In this document: piece after piece, positions 33,510-42,496 of the stretch | Position numbering within the stretch: the first letter of the stretch is position 1 | How the letters are laid out: each line of letters begins with the position of its first letter | Origin: Bacteroidales bacterium | GTDB lineage: Bacteria; Bacteroidota; Bacteroidia; Bacteroidales; Marinilabiliaceae | Direction: 5' to 3' | Length of the DNA stretch: 64,000 nt | Assembly: GCA_024401395.1 (NCBI GenBank) | Contig: JAKSLD010000001.1 | Span: 218,301-282,300, forward strand | Translations under genes and position numbers: made by a program | Notes under the pieces: generated by a model | Databases searched by the model: none | What the model was told of the DNA's origin: nothing | What the model saw: only the letters and a program-made list of their open reading frames with translations

Positions 33510-35954
33510 ATGCAGAAACTATTGCACTGCTTTAAACAGATACAGCATAATCTGGCAATTATTGTCATAGCCTCATACGGCTTAGTCGCTGTTCCTAACA
33601 ATGCCATAGCACAGAACGCCAAAGATGTCAACGTCTCAGAAATGTCTGACGCTCAGATAGACAAAGTGATTGCTGAAATGAGCAAGCGCAACTTGTCTCT
33701 CGAACAGGCAAAGGCTCTAGCTCGTACACGAGGCGCTTCTGAGGCTCAAATCGCCGAAATGGAGCAACGCATATTAAGCGCTCAACAAGGTGGCTCAAAA
33801 GCTGGCAGCAAGGCACGAGTAGAGGAAATTGCTATTGAGGCAGTATCAGCACGTGCAGTAGAATCTGAAACAGAAGACAAGGAAGAAACTCTAGTTTTCG
33901 GTCATTCTCTATTCAACAATAGCAAACTATCGTTCGAACCTAATGTCAATGCGACTGTATCTGATTCGTATGTATTAGGACCAGGTGATGAAATCGCTAT
34001 AGATATTTTCGGTTTGTCACAGCAAAGTTACTCCTCAGTAGTTGCCCGGACTGGCAATATAGATATTCCACTTGTTGGTCCGATATATGTAGGGGGACAA
34101 ACATTGTCTTCTGCTCGACAGATTATCCTAACCAAGCTCAAGACAATCTATAGCGACTTAGGCGGCAAAACTTCAGCATCAATAAAATTAGGAAAATTGC
34201 GTACCATTAACGTAAGTGTTATGGGAGAGGTTTCTGCCCCTGGTACATACACAGTTTCTGGCGCTACATCATTGTTCAATTTACTGTATTTGAGTGGCGG
34301 GCCTACAAGCAATGGCTCTTTCCGCGACGTCCAGTTATTGAGAGATGGCAAAGTCGCAGCTCACCTTGACGTCTACGACTTCCTTATCAAGGGCAACTCT
34401 GCTGTCAATGTAGCTCTTCGTGATGGAGATATAGTAATGATTCCTACTTACCAAAAAAGAGTTACTGTTGAAGGCGCTTTTAAACGTACTGGATATTTTG
34501 AAGCAAAAGAAGGCGAAACTTCTGATGACATAATTGAATATGCAGGTGGTTTTACTCCTGATGCTTACTCAGACAACATTCAATTTACCCGTATAACAAT
34601 CAAAGGTAGAGAATTTAAGTCTATTAAGGCTGGAGATGCATTTCCTATCAACAATGGAGACGTATTATCTGTAACATCTATTAGCGAAGATCGCACAAAT
34701 GGTCAGATAAGTATCGCTGGCGCAGTATTTGCCCCAGGCAAATATGAGTACACAGATGGCATGAAATTATCCAAACTCATTGAACTCGCTGGTGGTTTAG
34801 TTGAAAATGCATTTTTGAACCGTGGTATTATTACCAGACTTAAAGAGGACAGATCTCTTTCTTCTATCAATTTCAACGTTGCCGATTTGGTCAATGGCTC
34901 ATACGACATGGCATTGCAAGATGGAGATGCCGTATTCATAACCACTAACGAAGGTCTTCGTTCTGATAGAAATATACGAATCACAGGCCAGGTACTTAAT
35001 CCTACGACAATAGAATATAGGGAGAATCTAACACTTGGAGACGCAATTGTACTAGCAGGCGGACTCACAGATATAGCTACGCCTAATAAAGTGGAAATAT
35101 ATCGTCGTTTAACTGACGAGGAATCCGACACTACTACTATTGTTAGCGGCTCACTAAAGACAGTTACTATTACTAAAGATTTGTCTATCGGTTCAAAAGA
35201 CAATGAATTTATCCTATGTCCTTTCGATATCATCTCCGTTCATTCATATCCGAACTCTAAAATCAGAGGTACTGTAACTGCAACTGGTCAAGTCACGTTT
35301 CCTGGTACATACGCGCTTGCATCGGCAGATGAAACAGTAGTTTCTCTCATAAAGAGAGTAGGTGGATTTACCTCTTTAGCCGACATAGAGGGAGCTCGTT
35401 TGTATAGAAGAGTTCACATTGATGACAAAATGAAAGCAATTTTAAACGATGCTCAGGCTGCTTTGCAGGATGATGACAAGATGAATATAGATCTTGACCT
35501 AGAAGATCATTATGAACTTATCGCAATAGAACTCAGTGAAATCATTTCAAATCCAAAGAAATACGCAGACCTTCACCTTCGTGATAATGATGAATTGGTT
35601 GTACCAATGAAGGATGAGACAGTTTCTGTGTCAGGTCAAGTACTCAACTCAGTATCTTTGACATATATAGATGGTCTTAATGCTAAGAAATACGTTCAGT
35701 TGGCAGGTGGTTTTTCACCAAGTGCTTACAAAGGCAAGACATATGTAGTATACCCTAATGGCAAAGCCAAAGCGACAAAACGTTTCTTATGGTTCAAGAA
35801 ATATCCAGACGTTGTCCCTGGCTCTAAGGTAATAGTCCCTGAAAAAGTCAAGAAGGAACGCATAGGAGCTCCTGCTATAATATCAATGTCTTCTTCCGTT
35901 GTAGCTATGCTTGCTATCGTTGTCAACCTTCTCAATACTCTTGATAAAGACTAG
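33510..35954 (+). CDS. Outer-membrane polysaccharide export protein (Wza-like, multiple SLBB)
   Basis: An 814-residue exporter for capsule or exopolysaccharide. N-terminal signal peptide (about 12-33, cleavage after NAIAQ), a helical stretch (MSDAQIDKVIAEMSKRN), then the Poly_export domain (YVLGPGDEIAIDIFG) and about six SLBB/beta-grasp repeats, recognisable by repeated VSGQVLNPTTIEY- and GGFTPDAYSDN-type segments. A C-terminal membrane helix (IISMSSSVVAMLAIVVNLL) replaces the amphipathic barrel helix of E. coli Wza. Large multi-SLBB exporters of this kind are typical of Bacteroidetes. The Wzz-like gene starts 6 bases downstream. No lipobox cysteine is visible. Confidence 0.92.
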   Translation: MQKLLHCFKQIQHNLAIIVIASYGLVAVPNNAIAQNAKDVNVSEMSDAQIDKVIAEMSKRNLSLEQAKALARTRGASEAQIAEMEQRILSAQQGGSKAGSKARVEEIAIEAVSARAVESETEDKEETLVFGHSLFNNSKLSFEPNVNATVSDSYVLGPGDEIAIDIFGLSQQSYSSVVARTGNIDIPLVGPIYVGGQTLSSARQIILTKLKTIYSDLGGKTSASIKLGKLRTINVSVMGEVSAPGTYTVSGATSLFNLLYLSGGPTSNGSFRDVQLLRDGKVAAHLDVYDFLIKGNSAVNVALRDGDIVMIPTYQKRVTVEGAFKRTGYFEAKEGETSDDIIEYAGGFTPDAYSDNIQFTRITIKGREFKSIKAGDAFPINNGDVLSVTSISEDRTNGQISIAGAVFAPGKYEYTDGMKLSKLIELAGGLVENAFLNRGIITRLKEDRSLSSINFNVADLVNGSYDMALQDGDAVFITTNEGLRSDRNIRITGQVLNPTTIEYRENLTLGDAIVLAGGLTDIATPNKVEIYRRLTDEESDTTTIVSGSLKTVTITKDLSIGSKDNEFILCPFDIISVHSYPNSKIRGTVTATGQVTFPGTYALASADETVVSLIKRVGGFTSLADIEGARLYRRVHIDDKMKAILNDAQAALQDDDKMNIDLDLEDHYELIAIELSEIISNPKKYADLHLRDNDELVVPMKDETVSVSGQVLNSVSLTYIDGLNAKKYVQLAGGFSPSAYKGKTYVVYPNGKAKATKRFLWFKKYPDVVPGSKVIVPEKVKKERIGAPAIISMSSSVVAMLAIVVNLLNTLDKD

Positions 35955-35960
35955 TTAATT

Positions 35961-37127
35961 ATGACAGAACAGTACAACAATCCTACACCTATACCTCAAG
36001 ACGAGGAAGAAATAGACATAGTTTGGCTCATCCGCTACGTATGGTCCAAAGGGAAGATTATTATCTATACAACTGTTTTCATGTTTTTGATTTGCATGGT
36101 AGTATTTCTTTGCAAACCAAAGCAGTATAATAGCACAGCTTCTATATTACCTATCTCAGGAGGTTCTAGTATATCTGGAGGTATGAGTATGTTGGCATCT
36201 ATGGCTGGAGTAAATTTAAAGAAGCCTTCCCAGAATGTAATTACGCCTGACCTATACCCTGCGGTTGCCAAAACAACCCCTTTCATGAGGAAACTGATGA
36301 GTGTGCCTTTGAGGTGGAAGGACAACGACACCATCATGTCCACTTATGAATATGCAAAGAGACTAAAACCATCAGTTTTGGATTATATCAAGGCGTATAC
36401 TATAGGATTACCAGCGACAATAGCTAACGCTATCAACCCTCCGATTAACCCTGCCATAGACGCCGCCTTAGCCGCGGAAGACAAAGAACTCAATTATTTG
36501 ATTCTCTCTTCCACGGAAAGAAAAGCTATAGGCTTGCTTTCAAAAATGGTATCCGTAGAGGAAGATGCTAAAATAGATGCCATCAATGTCTCTGCAACAT
36601 GTGAAGTTCCTGAACAAGCAGCTGTTTTGGCTTCTTCTGCTCTAGACATCCTCCAAGAGATTATTACAGAATACAAGACCAAGAGTTCTTCTCAAACTCT
36701 AGGCTTCCTCGAGGAGAGGTATGAAAGCACAAGACAGGATTACGAAAAGGTTCGTGAGCAGTTCTTCAGCTACAAGGATTCTCACCGAAACATGATTGAC
36801 GAACGTGTAGATGTCAGATACCAGGAACTTTCTGACCAATACCAGATTTCTTATCAGATACTTAAAAATTTGGCGGGGCAGATTGAGGAGGCAAAACTCG
36901 AGGTCATGGAAGAAACTCCTGTTTTTTCAGTTCTACAACCTGCTGTTATGCCTTCCGATAAATCAGGTCCTAAATTCATGATTCACGCGATAGCTGGTAT
37001 CATGCTTGGTTTGATTTTCTCTATTGGATGGTTCATTGTCCAGATTGGCTATTTCCAGGTCTTTGACGAGAAGAAATATAAAGCCATTAAGGCTCAATAT
37101 GAAACTAAAGAAGAGGAGGCCGCATAG
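35961..37127 (+). CDS. Wzz-type polysaccharide chain-length determinant
   Basis: A 388-residue polysaccharide co-polymerase. Membrane helices at about 31-52 (GKIIIYTTVFMFLICMVVFLC) and 338-362 (MIHAIAGIMLGLIFSIGWFIV) flank a periplasmic domain with a long coiled coil (SSQTLGFLEERYESTRQDYEKV). The Pro-rich motif before the second helix (LQPAVMPSDKSGPK) is the family signature. There is no C-terminal BY-kinase domain. It is coupled to the export gene upstream, yet no glycosyltransferases, flippase or polymerase are nearby, so the two serve a polysaccharide made by genes elsewhere. Confidence 0.92.
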   Translation: MTEQYNNPTPIPQDEEEIDIVWLIRYVWSKGKIIIYTTVFMFLICMVVFLCKPKQYNSTASILPISGGSSISGGMSMLASMAGVNLKKPSQNVITPDLYPAVAKTTPFMRKLMSVPLRWKDNDTIMSTYEYAKRLKPSVLDYIKAYTIGLPATIANAINPPINPAIDAALAAEDKELNYLILSSTERKAIGLLSKMVSVEEDAKIDAINVSATCEVPEQAAVLASSALDILQEIITEYKTKSSSQTLGFLEERYESTRQDYEKVREQFFSYKDSHRNMIDERVDVRYQELSDQYQISYQILKNLAGQIEEAKLEVMEETPVFSVLQPAVMPSDKSGPKFMIHAIAGIMLGLIFSIGWFIVQIGYFQVFDEKKYKAIKAQYETKEEEAA

Positions 37128-37135
37128 GCCTCCTC
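37113..37135 (+). other. GC-rich stem-loop spanning the Wzz-gene stop codon
   Basis: GAGGAGGCC (37113-37121), loop GCATA, GGCCTCCTC (37127-37135). The TAG stop (37125-37127) lies in the loop/stem border. No T-run follows (ATTATATATT), so termination is uncertain; mRNA end protection is possible. Confidence 0.7.
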
Positions 37136-37163
37136 ATTATATATTCACATAGTTATTCTATTT

Positions 37164-39389
37164 ATGGCACATTTACACACAACTTTCTTAGCTATTGCTG
37201 CCTTGGTCGCTCCTGTATGGGCTTCGGCGCAATCTCAAATTGTTACTACGCCGAATACCGAACTCATCGTGAATGCCACTCCTGGCAATCCTCTGCAGTT
37301 CGTGTACTACGGCACTAAGCTTTGTCCTGCCGATGAGCAGACTGTCATTTCTGCTGGTGACGCAAAAATCGAACGTTTCGAGAGTCAGCGGCTTATGAAC
37401 GCCTACCCCGCTTTCGGGTTGGAGGCTACTAGCGATGTTGCTGTCGCTTGTAAACACATGGATGGCAACCTTACTCTCGACCTCATAGTCAATGGGGCTT
37501 CGAAGGAGTCTTCTTCTAACTACACCGTTACCCGAATTTCTCTTAAGGATAGAGTTTATCCTTTCTTCGTCGACGTATGCTACAAAGCATACAACAACGT
37601 GGATATCATCGAGACTTGGACCGAAATCCGTCATCAGGAGAAGAAAGCAATAGAACTTACTCAATTTGCTTCTGCTTATATGCCTATCCGCCGCGGTGAG
37701 GTTTGGTACACTTCTTTTACAGGCTCTTGGGGCAACGAAGCTAATATGGTTGAGGAGCCTTTGTTGCCAGGTACTAAAGTGGTATCTAATCGCGATGGCG
37801 TACGTAATTCTCATACCGCTCATAGCGAGGTTATGTTCTCTCTTGATGGCAAACCTCAAGAGCTTACTGGCCGCGTCATAGGTGCAGCTCTTTGCTACGG
37901 AGGCAACTATAAGCTTCGTGTCGAAACTGGTGACACTGAATACCATAAGTTCTTCATCGGCATGAATGAGGATTATTCTCACTATACTTTGGCTCCTAAT
38001 GAACTGTTCGTCACTCCTTCTGTAGCTTTCTCTTACTCTAATGAGGGCAAAAGTGGCGTGAGCCGCAACTTCCACTCTTGGGGTAGAGAGTATAAAATAG
38101 CTCACGGCAAACAGCTTAGAAAAGTGCTCCTGAACTCTTGGGAGGGTGTATACTTCGATATCAACCAGGCTGGTATGGATCAAATGATGAATGATATCGC
38201 TTCTATGGGTGGCGAACTCTTCGTTATGGATGATGGTTGGTTTGGCGATAAATACCCAAGAAAGGACGATTGTTCTTCTCTCGGTGATTGGGTAGTAGAT
38301 AAGAATAAACTGCCTAATGGCATCGAGGGCCTTCTTGCTGATGCTAAGAAACATGGCATCAAGTTCGGCATATGGTTCGAACCTGAAATGGCAAATACTG
38401 TATCCGAACTTTATGAGGCACACCCTGATTGGGTAATTAAAGCACCAAAACGCGACTTGGTCCTTGGCCGTGGCGGCACACAGGTTGTTCTTGACTTGTC
38501 TAACCCTAAAGTTCAGGATTTTATATTCAAGCTTATCGATGATTTCTTGACTAAATACCCTGAGACCGACTATATCAAATGGGATGCCAATATGAGTATC
38601 ATGAACTATGGTTCTCAATACCTCCCTATGGATAAGCAGAGCCATCTCTACATCGAATACCATCGTGGCTTCACTAAGGTAATGGAACGTATCCGCGCAA
38701 AATATCCAGACATCACAATTCAGGCTTGCGCTAGTGGCGGTGGTCGCGCTAATTATGGCATATTACCTTATTTCGACGAATTCTGGGTTTCCGACGATAC
38801 CGATGCTTTGCAACGTGTTTATATGCAGTGGGGTACTTCTATGTTCTTCCCTGCCGTGGCTATGGCTTCTCATATCTCAGCATCTCCTAACCATAATACT
38901 CATCGCGTAGTGTCTTTGAAATACCGTACGGATGTCGCTATGAGCGGTCGTCTTGGTATGGAGATTCAACCTAAGAATATGACTGATGACGAGAAGGATT
39001 TCTGCCGCAAGGCTATCGCTCAGTACAAGGAAATCCGTCCAATTGTACAGCAGGGCGACATCTACCGCCTCCTCTCTCCATACGACAAGAAGGGCGCCGC
39101 TTCTCTTATGTATGTAACTCCAGATAAATCTAACGCCGTATTCTATTGGTGGAAGACTGAAACTTTCATGAACCAACACTTGCCTAGGGTATTGATGGCT
39201 GGTCTTGATCCCGACAAGCAGTATAAGGTCACTGAGCTTAATCGTATCGATAAGGAGCCTCTTCCTTTCGAGGGTATGTCGTTCTCTGGCAAATACCTTA
39301 TGGAGGTCGGACTCGAATTGCCTTATACTCACAATGTCGACTGGCAGCTTCAGTCTTCTTGGTCAAGCCGCGTTTTGCTTCTTCAGTAA
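37164..39389 (+). CDS. GH36 alpha-galactosidase, exported
   Basis: Hydrolyses terminal alpha-galactosides. The 741 residues open with a signal peptide (FLAIAALVAPVWASAQS), then the GH36 N-terminal beta-sandwich, a (beta/alpha)8 barrel starting near 330 (LNSWEGVYFDIN; MDDGWFG; FGIWFEPEMAN) and a C-terminal beta domain. Predicted nucleophile is Asp474 in DYIKWDAN; the acid/base lies in the SDD segment Asp544/Asp545 of WVSDDTDALQR. There is no lipobox, so it is probably periplasmic. It is a lone gene with its own terminator; a second possible alpha-galactosidase, the GH97 at 49-51 kb, is unlinked. Confidence 0.93.
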   Translation: MAHLHTTFLAIAALVAPVWASAQSQIVTTPNTELIVNATPGNPLQFVYYGTKLCPADEQTVISAGDAKIERFESQRLMNAYPAFGLEATSDVAVACKHMDGNLTLDLIVNGASKESSSNYTVTRISLKDRVYPFFVDVCYKAYNNVDIIETWTEIRHQEKKAIELTQFASAYMPIRRGEVWYTSFTGSWGNEANMVEEPLLPGTKVVSNRDGVRNSHTAHSEVMFSLDGKPQELTGRVIGAALCYGGNYKLRVETGDTEYHKFFIGMNEDYSHYTLAPNELFVTPSVAFSYSNEGKSGVSRNFHSWGREYKIAHGKQLRKVLLNSWEGVYFDINQAGMDQMMNDIASMGGELFVMDDGWFGDKYPRKDDCSSLGDWVVDKNKLPNGIEGLLADAKKHGIKFGIWFEPEMANTVSELYEAHPDWVIKAPKRDLVLGRGGTQVVLDLSNPKVQDFIFKLIDDFLTKYPETDYIKWDANMSIMNYGSQYLPMDKQSHLYIEYHRGFTKVMERIRAKYPDITIQACASGGGRANYGILPYFDEFWVSDDTDALQRVYMQWGTSMFFPAVAMASHISASPNHNTHRVVSLKYRTDVAMSGRLGMEIQPKNMTDDEKDFCRKAIAQYKEIRPIVQQGDIYRLLSPYDKKGAASLMYVTPDKSNAVFYWWKTETFMNQHLPRVLMAGLDPDKQYKVTELNRIDKEPLPFEGMSFSGKYLMEVGLELPYTHNVDWQLQSSWSSRVLLLQ

Positions 39390-39414
39390 AATACATTTCA
39401 GATTACCATAACAG

Positions 39415-39446
39415 GAGATCAGACAGCATTGTCTGGTCTCTTTTTT
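39415..39446 (+). terminator. Terminator of the GH36 gene
   Basis: GAGATCAGACA pairs with TGTCTGGTCTC (one G-T pair), loop GCAT, then six T. Confidence 0.93.
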
Positions 39447-39493
39447 CATCCTGGACAACTTCCATTTTCGTGTGTCTCCATATTCTCTCTAAT

Positions 39494-39555
39494 AAAAAAA
39501 CTGCGAGCAACCTTATACTTCCCTTATACTAGCGACTATCTACACACTACATAAA
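39494..39555 (+). repeat. Dispersed 11-bp-phased element, copy G
   Basis: A7, head CTGCGAGCAAC (39501-39511), CTTATACTTCC, CTTATACTAGC, GACTATCTACA, CACTACATAAA in register. It lies between the GH36 terminator and the lon promoter, both neighbours on the plus strand. Confidence 0.9.
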
Positions 39556-39601
39556 TAATACTCCGAAAGTCATCTCTAGACCATCACGAACTGCCCTCAT
39601 C

Positions 39602-39633
39602 TTTCGTTAATTACGAATTTATCAGTATCTTTG
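39602..39633 (+). promoter_or_regulatory. Promoter of the lon operon
   Basis: TTTC (39602-39605), 20-base spacer, TATCTTTG (39626-39633). It is a near-perfect Bacteroidetes promoter 35 bases before the TTG start of lon. No heat-shock-type inverted repeat (CIRCE) is visible. Confidence 0.75.
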
Positions 39634-39668
39634 TCTCTCATACTTAAACTGTCAACAAGACGAATTCA

Positions 39669-42089
39669 TTGAACGATATATTCAACAAATATAATTTGGA
39701 GTCTAACACTCCTCAGCAGATTATCCCTCTGTTCACATCCGTAGATGATGATTGTGTAGACGAGATTTCTGATGAATCTGTATTGGCTCTCCTCCCTATC
39801 CGTGGCAATGTCCTGTTCCCTGGCTGCATCATGCCTATCTCGGTTCGCCGCGAAGCATCCGTGCGTCTCATCCACGACATGGACAAAAATAAGGAGTGCT
39901 TCATAGTTTCTACTCAGAAGGAGGAGAATGCCGAATTTCCTTCTCTCGATGATGTCTACCGCGTGGGCACTTTGGCAAGAATCTTGCGCATCCTCGAATT
40001 GCCCGATGGCTCTTCGTCTATCATTCTCCAAGGCCGAGCTCGCGTACAGATTAATTCTTTGGTTTCGAATGAACCTTATATGCGCGTTCACGCCAGCCAT
40101 TTCCCTGACACCCCTATACCGGGCGACAAACAGGAGGAGTTGTCTGCTATCCTTAGCACTGTCAAGGAGGCCGCACAGAAAATAATCCGCGCTTATAGTG
40201 CCGCCCCTATGGAACTGGCACAGGCTGTAAGAGACGTAAAAGGGCAGACTCTTACTATCAATTTCATAGCTGCTAATTCTTTTATAGCAGCTTCCGAAAA
40301 GCAGAGCATTCTTGAGGCTAGCTCTATATTCGACCGTGGAATGCTTCTCCTCGGCTCTCTCAATCAGCAGCTTCAGCTGATCGAACTTAAGATGCGTATC
40401 CAGTCTAAGGTCAAAGGTGACCTCGACCAACAGCAGAAGGAGTTTTTCCTACACCAGGAAATGCGGGCTATTCAGGACGAACTTGGTGGCAACCCTAATG
40501 ATAAGCGACTCGCTGATTTCAAGGCACGTGCCGAAAAAAAGAAGTGGCCTGCATCTGTCGGAGAAATTTTCAACAAGGAAATTGATATTATTCAACGTAT
40601 CAACCCTTCTAGTCCCGACTATTCTATCCAAATTACCTACATAGAGACTATTCTCGACTTGCCTTGGAATGAGTATACCGAGGATAATTTCGATATTCAG
40701 GCTGCCGAGGAACGTCTTAACAATGACCACTATGGTCTCGACAAGGTAAAGGAACGTATCCTAGAACACCTCGCTGTACTCAAACAGAAGGGGGACATGA
40801 AGTCTCCTATCCTTTGCCTCTATGGCCCTCCAGGTGTCGGCAAGACTTCTCTAGGTAAGAGCATCGCTGAGGCTCTTGGTAGAAAGTATATCCGTATATC
40901 TTTGGGTGGATTGCACGACGAAGCGGAAATTCGTGGCCACCGTAAGACGTACATAGGTGCTATGATGGGACGTATACTCCAAGGCATTAAAAAAGCTGGT
41001 ACTTCTAACCCTGTCTTTATGCTCGACGAAATCGATAAGGTTAGCAACGATTTCCATGGCGACCCTGCTTCTGCCCTACTCGAGGTATTGGATCCTGAAC
41101 AGAATAATACTTTCCACGATAATTACCTCGACATAGATTATGACCTTTCTAAGGTTATGTTTATTGCGACTGCCAACAATATCAACCAGATATCGGCTCC
41201 GTTGCTCGACCGTATGGAGCTTATCGAGGTGACTGGCTACGTACAGGAGGAGAAATGTCAGATTGCAAAGCATCATCTCTTGCCTCGACAGGTCGCAGAA
41301 CATGGCTTGAATATCGAGGATGTCACTATAGACGATAGCACAATGTCTCATATAGTATCTAACTATACCCGCGAAAGTGGCGTGAGACAATTGAGTAAGG
41401 TATTGGCAACTATCTGCCGCAAACGCGCTCTCCAGAAAGCTAAGGGCGCCGATACGGCTAACTATCCTGTATCTCTGTCTGAAATCAAGGATATGTTAGG
41501 CGCCGAACGATATACTAATGATATCTGGCAGGATAATATGAAGCCTGGCGTCGTTACGGGACTGGCATGGACTGCCGTAGGGGGACAAATATTGTTCGTG
41601 GAGGCAAGCGCTACTATAGGTAAGGGTAGTAAACTGACTCTCACTGGCCAACTTGGCGATGTAATGAAGGAGTCTGCCGTACTCGCCCTGGAATATGTCC
41701 ACGCTAATGCGGACAAATGGGATATAAATTCTTGGGATTTCGATAATCTCAATTTGCATATCCACGTTCCTGAGGGTGCTATACCTAAGGATGGACCGTC
41801 CGCAGGTATTACTATGGTGACTGCCATCGTATCTGCTCTTAGCAATAAACCTGTTCGCTCGCGTCTGGCTATGACTGGCGAAATAACTCTACGAGGTAAG
41901 GTACTGCCAGTAGGTGGAATAAAAGAAAAGATTCTCGCCGCAAAACGTGCCGGTATTACCGATATTGTTATGTGCGCAGAGAACAAACGTGATGTAGATG
42001 AAATAAAAGTTGATTATATTAGCGGCCTCAACTTCCACTTTGTACAATACATAGAGGAGGTCATAAAGGAGGCAATAGATTTCAACTAA
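39669..42089 (+). CDS. lon: ATP-dependent protease Lon
   Basis: Degrades misfolded and regulatory proteins in the cytoplasm. The 806 residues comprise the N-terminal LON substrate domain ([19 protein letters not shown], about 38-240), an AAA+ module with [14 protein letters not shown] and FMLDEIDKV, and a C-terminal protease domain with the Ser-Lys dyad Ser711 ([10 protein letters not shown]) and Lys754 (GGIKEK). No in-frame ATG precedes the conserved N-terminus, so the TTG at 39669 is the probable start. It heads a plus-strand operon with rsfS, ftsH and priA (gaps 30, 20 and 12 bases). Confidence 0.97.
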   Translation: MNDIFNKYNLESNTPQQIIPLFTSVDDDCVDEISDESVLALLPIRGNVLFPGCIMPISVRREASVRLIHDMDKNKECFIVSTQKEENAEFPSLDDVYRVGTLARILRILELPDGSSSIILQGRARVQINSLVSNEPYMRVHASHFPDTPIPGDKQEELSAILSTVKEAAQKIIRAYSAAPMELAQAVRDVKGQTLTINFIAANSFIAASEKQSILEASSIFDRGMLLLGSLNQQLQLIELKMRIQSKVKGDLDQQQKEFFLHQEMRAIQDELGGNPNDKRLADFKARAEKKKWPASVGEIFNKEIDIIQRINPSSPDYSIQITYIETILDLPWNEYTEDNFDIQAAEERLNNDHYGLDKVKERILEHLAVLKQKGDMKSPILCLYGPPGVGKTSLGKSIAEALGRKYIRISLGGLHDEAEIRGHRKTYIGAMMGRILQGIKKAGTSNPVFMLDEIDKVSNDFHGDPASALLEVLDPEQNNTFHDNYLDIDYDLSKVMFIATANNINQISAPLLDRMELIEVTGYVQEEKCQIAKHHLLPRQVAEHGLNIEDVTIDDSTMSHIVSNYTRESGVRQLSKVLATICRKRALQKAKGADTANYPVSLSEIKDMLGAERYTNDIWQDNMKPGVVTGLAWTAVGGQILFVEASATIGKGSKLTLTGQLGDVMKESAVLALEYVHANADKWDINSWDFDNLNLHIHVPEGAIPKDGPSAGITMVTAIVSALSNKPVRSRLAMTGEITLRGKVLPVGGIKEKILAAKRAGITDIVMCAENKRDVDEIKVDYISGLNFHFVQYIEEVIKEAIDFN

Positions 42090-42119
42090 ACCATATTCAA
42101 GAAAACAACTTAAAATAAT

Positions 42120-42476
42120 ATGACAGACAACAAACTTGTAAATTCAATTGTTGAAGGTATTAAAGACAAAAAAGGCGAGAACATTACCATTCTTGATCTT
42201 CGCGGTATAGACGGTTCTATATGCGATTACTATATCATATGTGACGCTAATAGTACCACTCAGACTGATGCTATCGCAGACTCCGTGTGGGACCGCGTAT
42301 TCAAGGATTTGCACGAAAAGCCGCTCCACGATGAAGGCCGACAGAATGCTACTTGGATCCTCTTGGACTATCACGAGGTTATCCTCCATATCTTCCACCG
42401 CCCATCCCGCGCATTCTACAGCATCGAAACTCTGTGGAATGATGCTAAGCGTACTGATATCCCTAACGAGGATTAA
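42120..42476 (+). CDS. rsfS: Ribosomal silencing factor RsfS
   Basis: Binds ribosomal protein uL14 and blocks subunit joining when nutrients are short. It has 118 residues of the RsfS/iojap family, with the typical ENITILDLRGIDGSICDYYIICDANSTTQTDAIADSV-like core and the terminal WILLDYHEVILHIFHRPSRAFYSIETLWNDA. The ATG at 42120 is the only suitable start. The rsfS-ftsH order is one I recall in other Bacteroidetes, and here both sit behind lon, combining ribosome dormancy with proteolysis in one transcript. Confidence 0.95.
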   Translation: MTDNKLVNSIVEGIKDKKGENITILDLRGIDGSICDYYIICDANSTTQTDAIADSVWDRVFKDLHEKPLHDEGRQNATWILLDYHEVILHIFHRPSRAFYSIETLWNDAKRTDIPNED

Positions 42477-42496
42477 TCACTAACTACACTTTGGTA

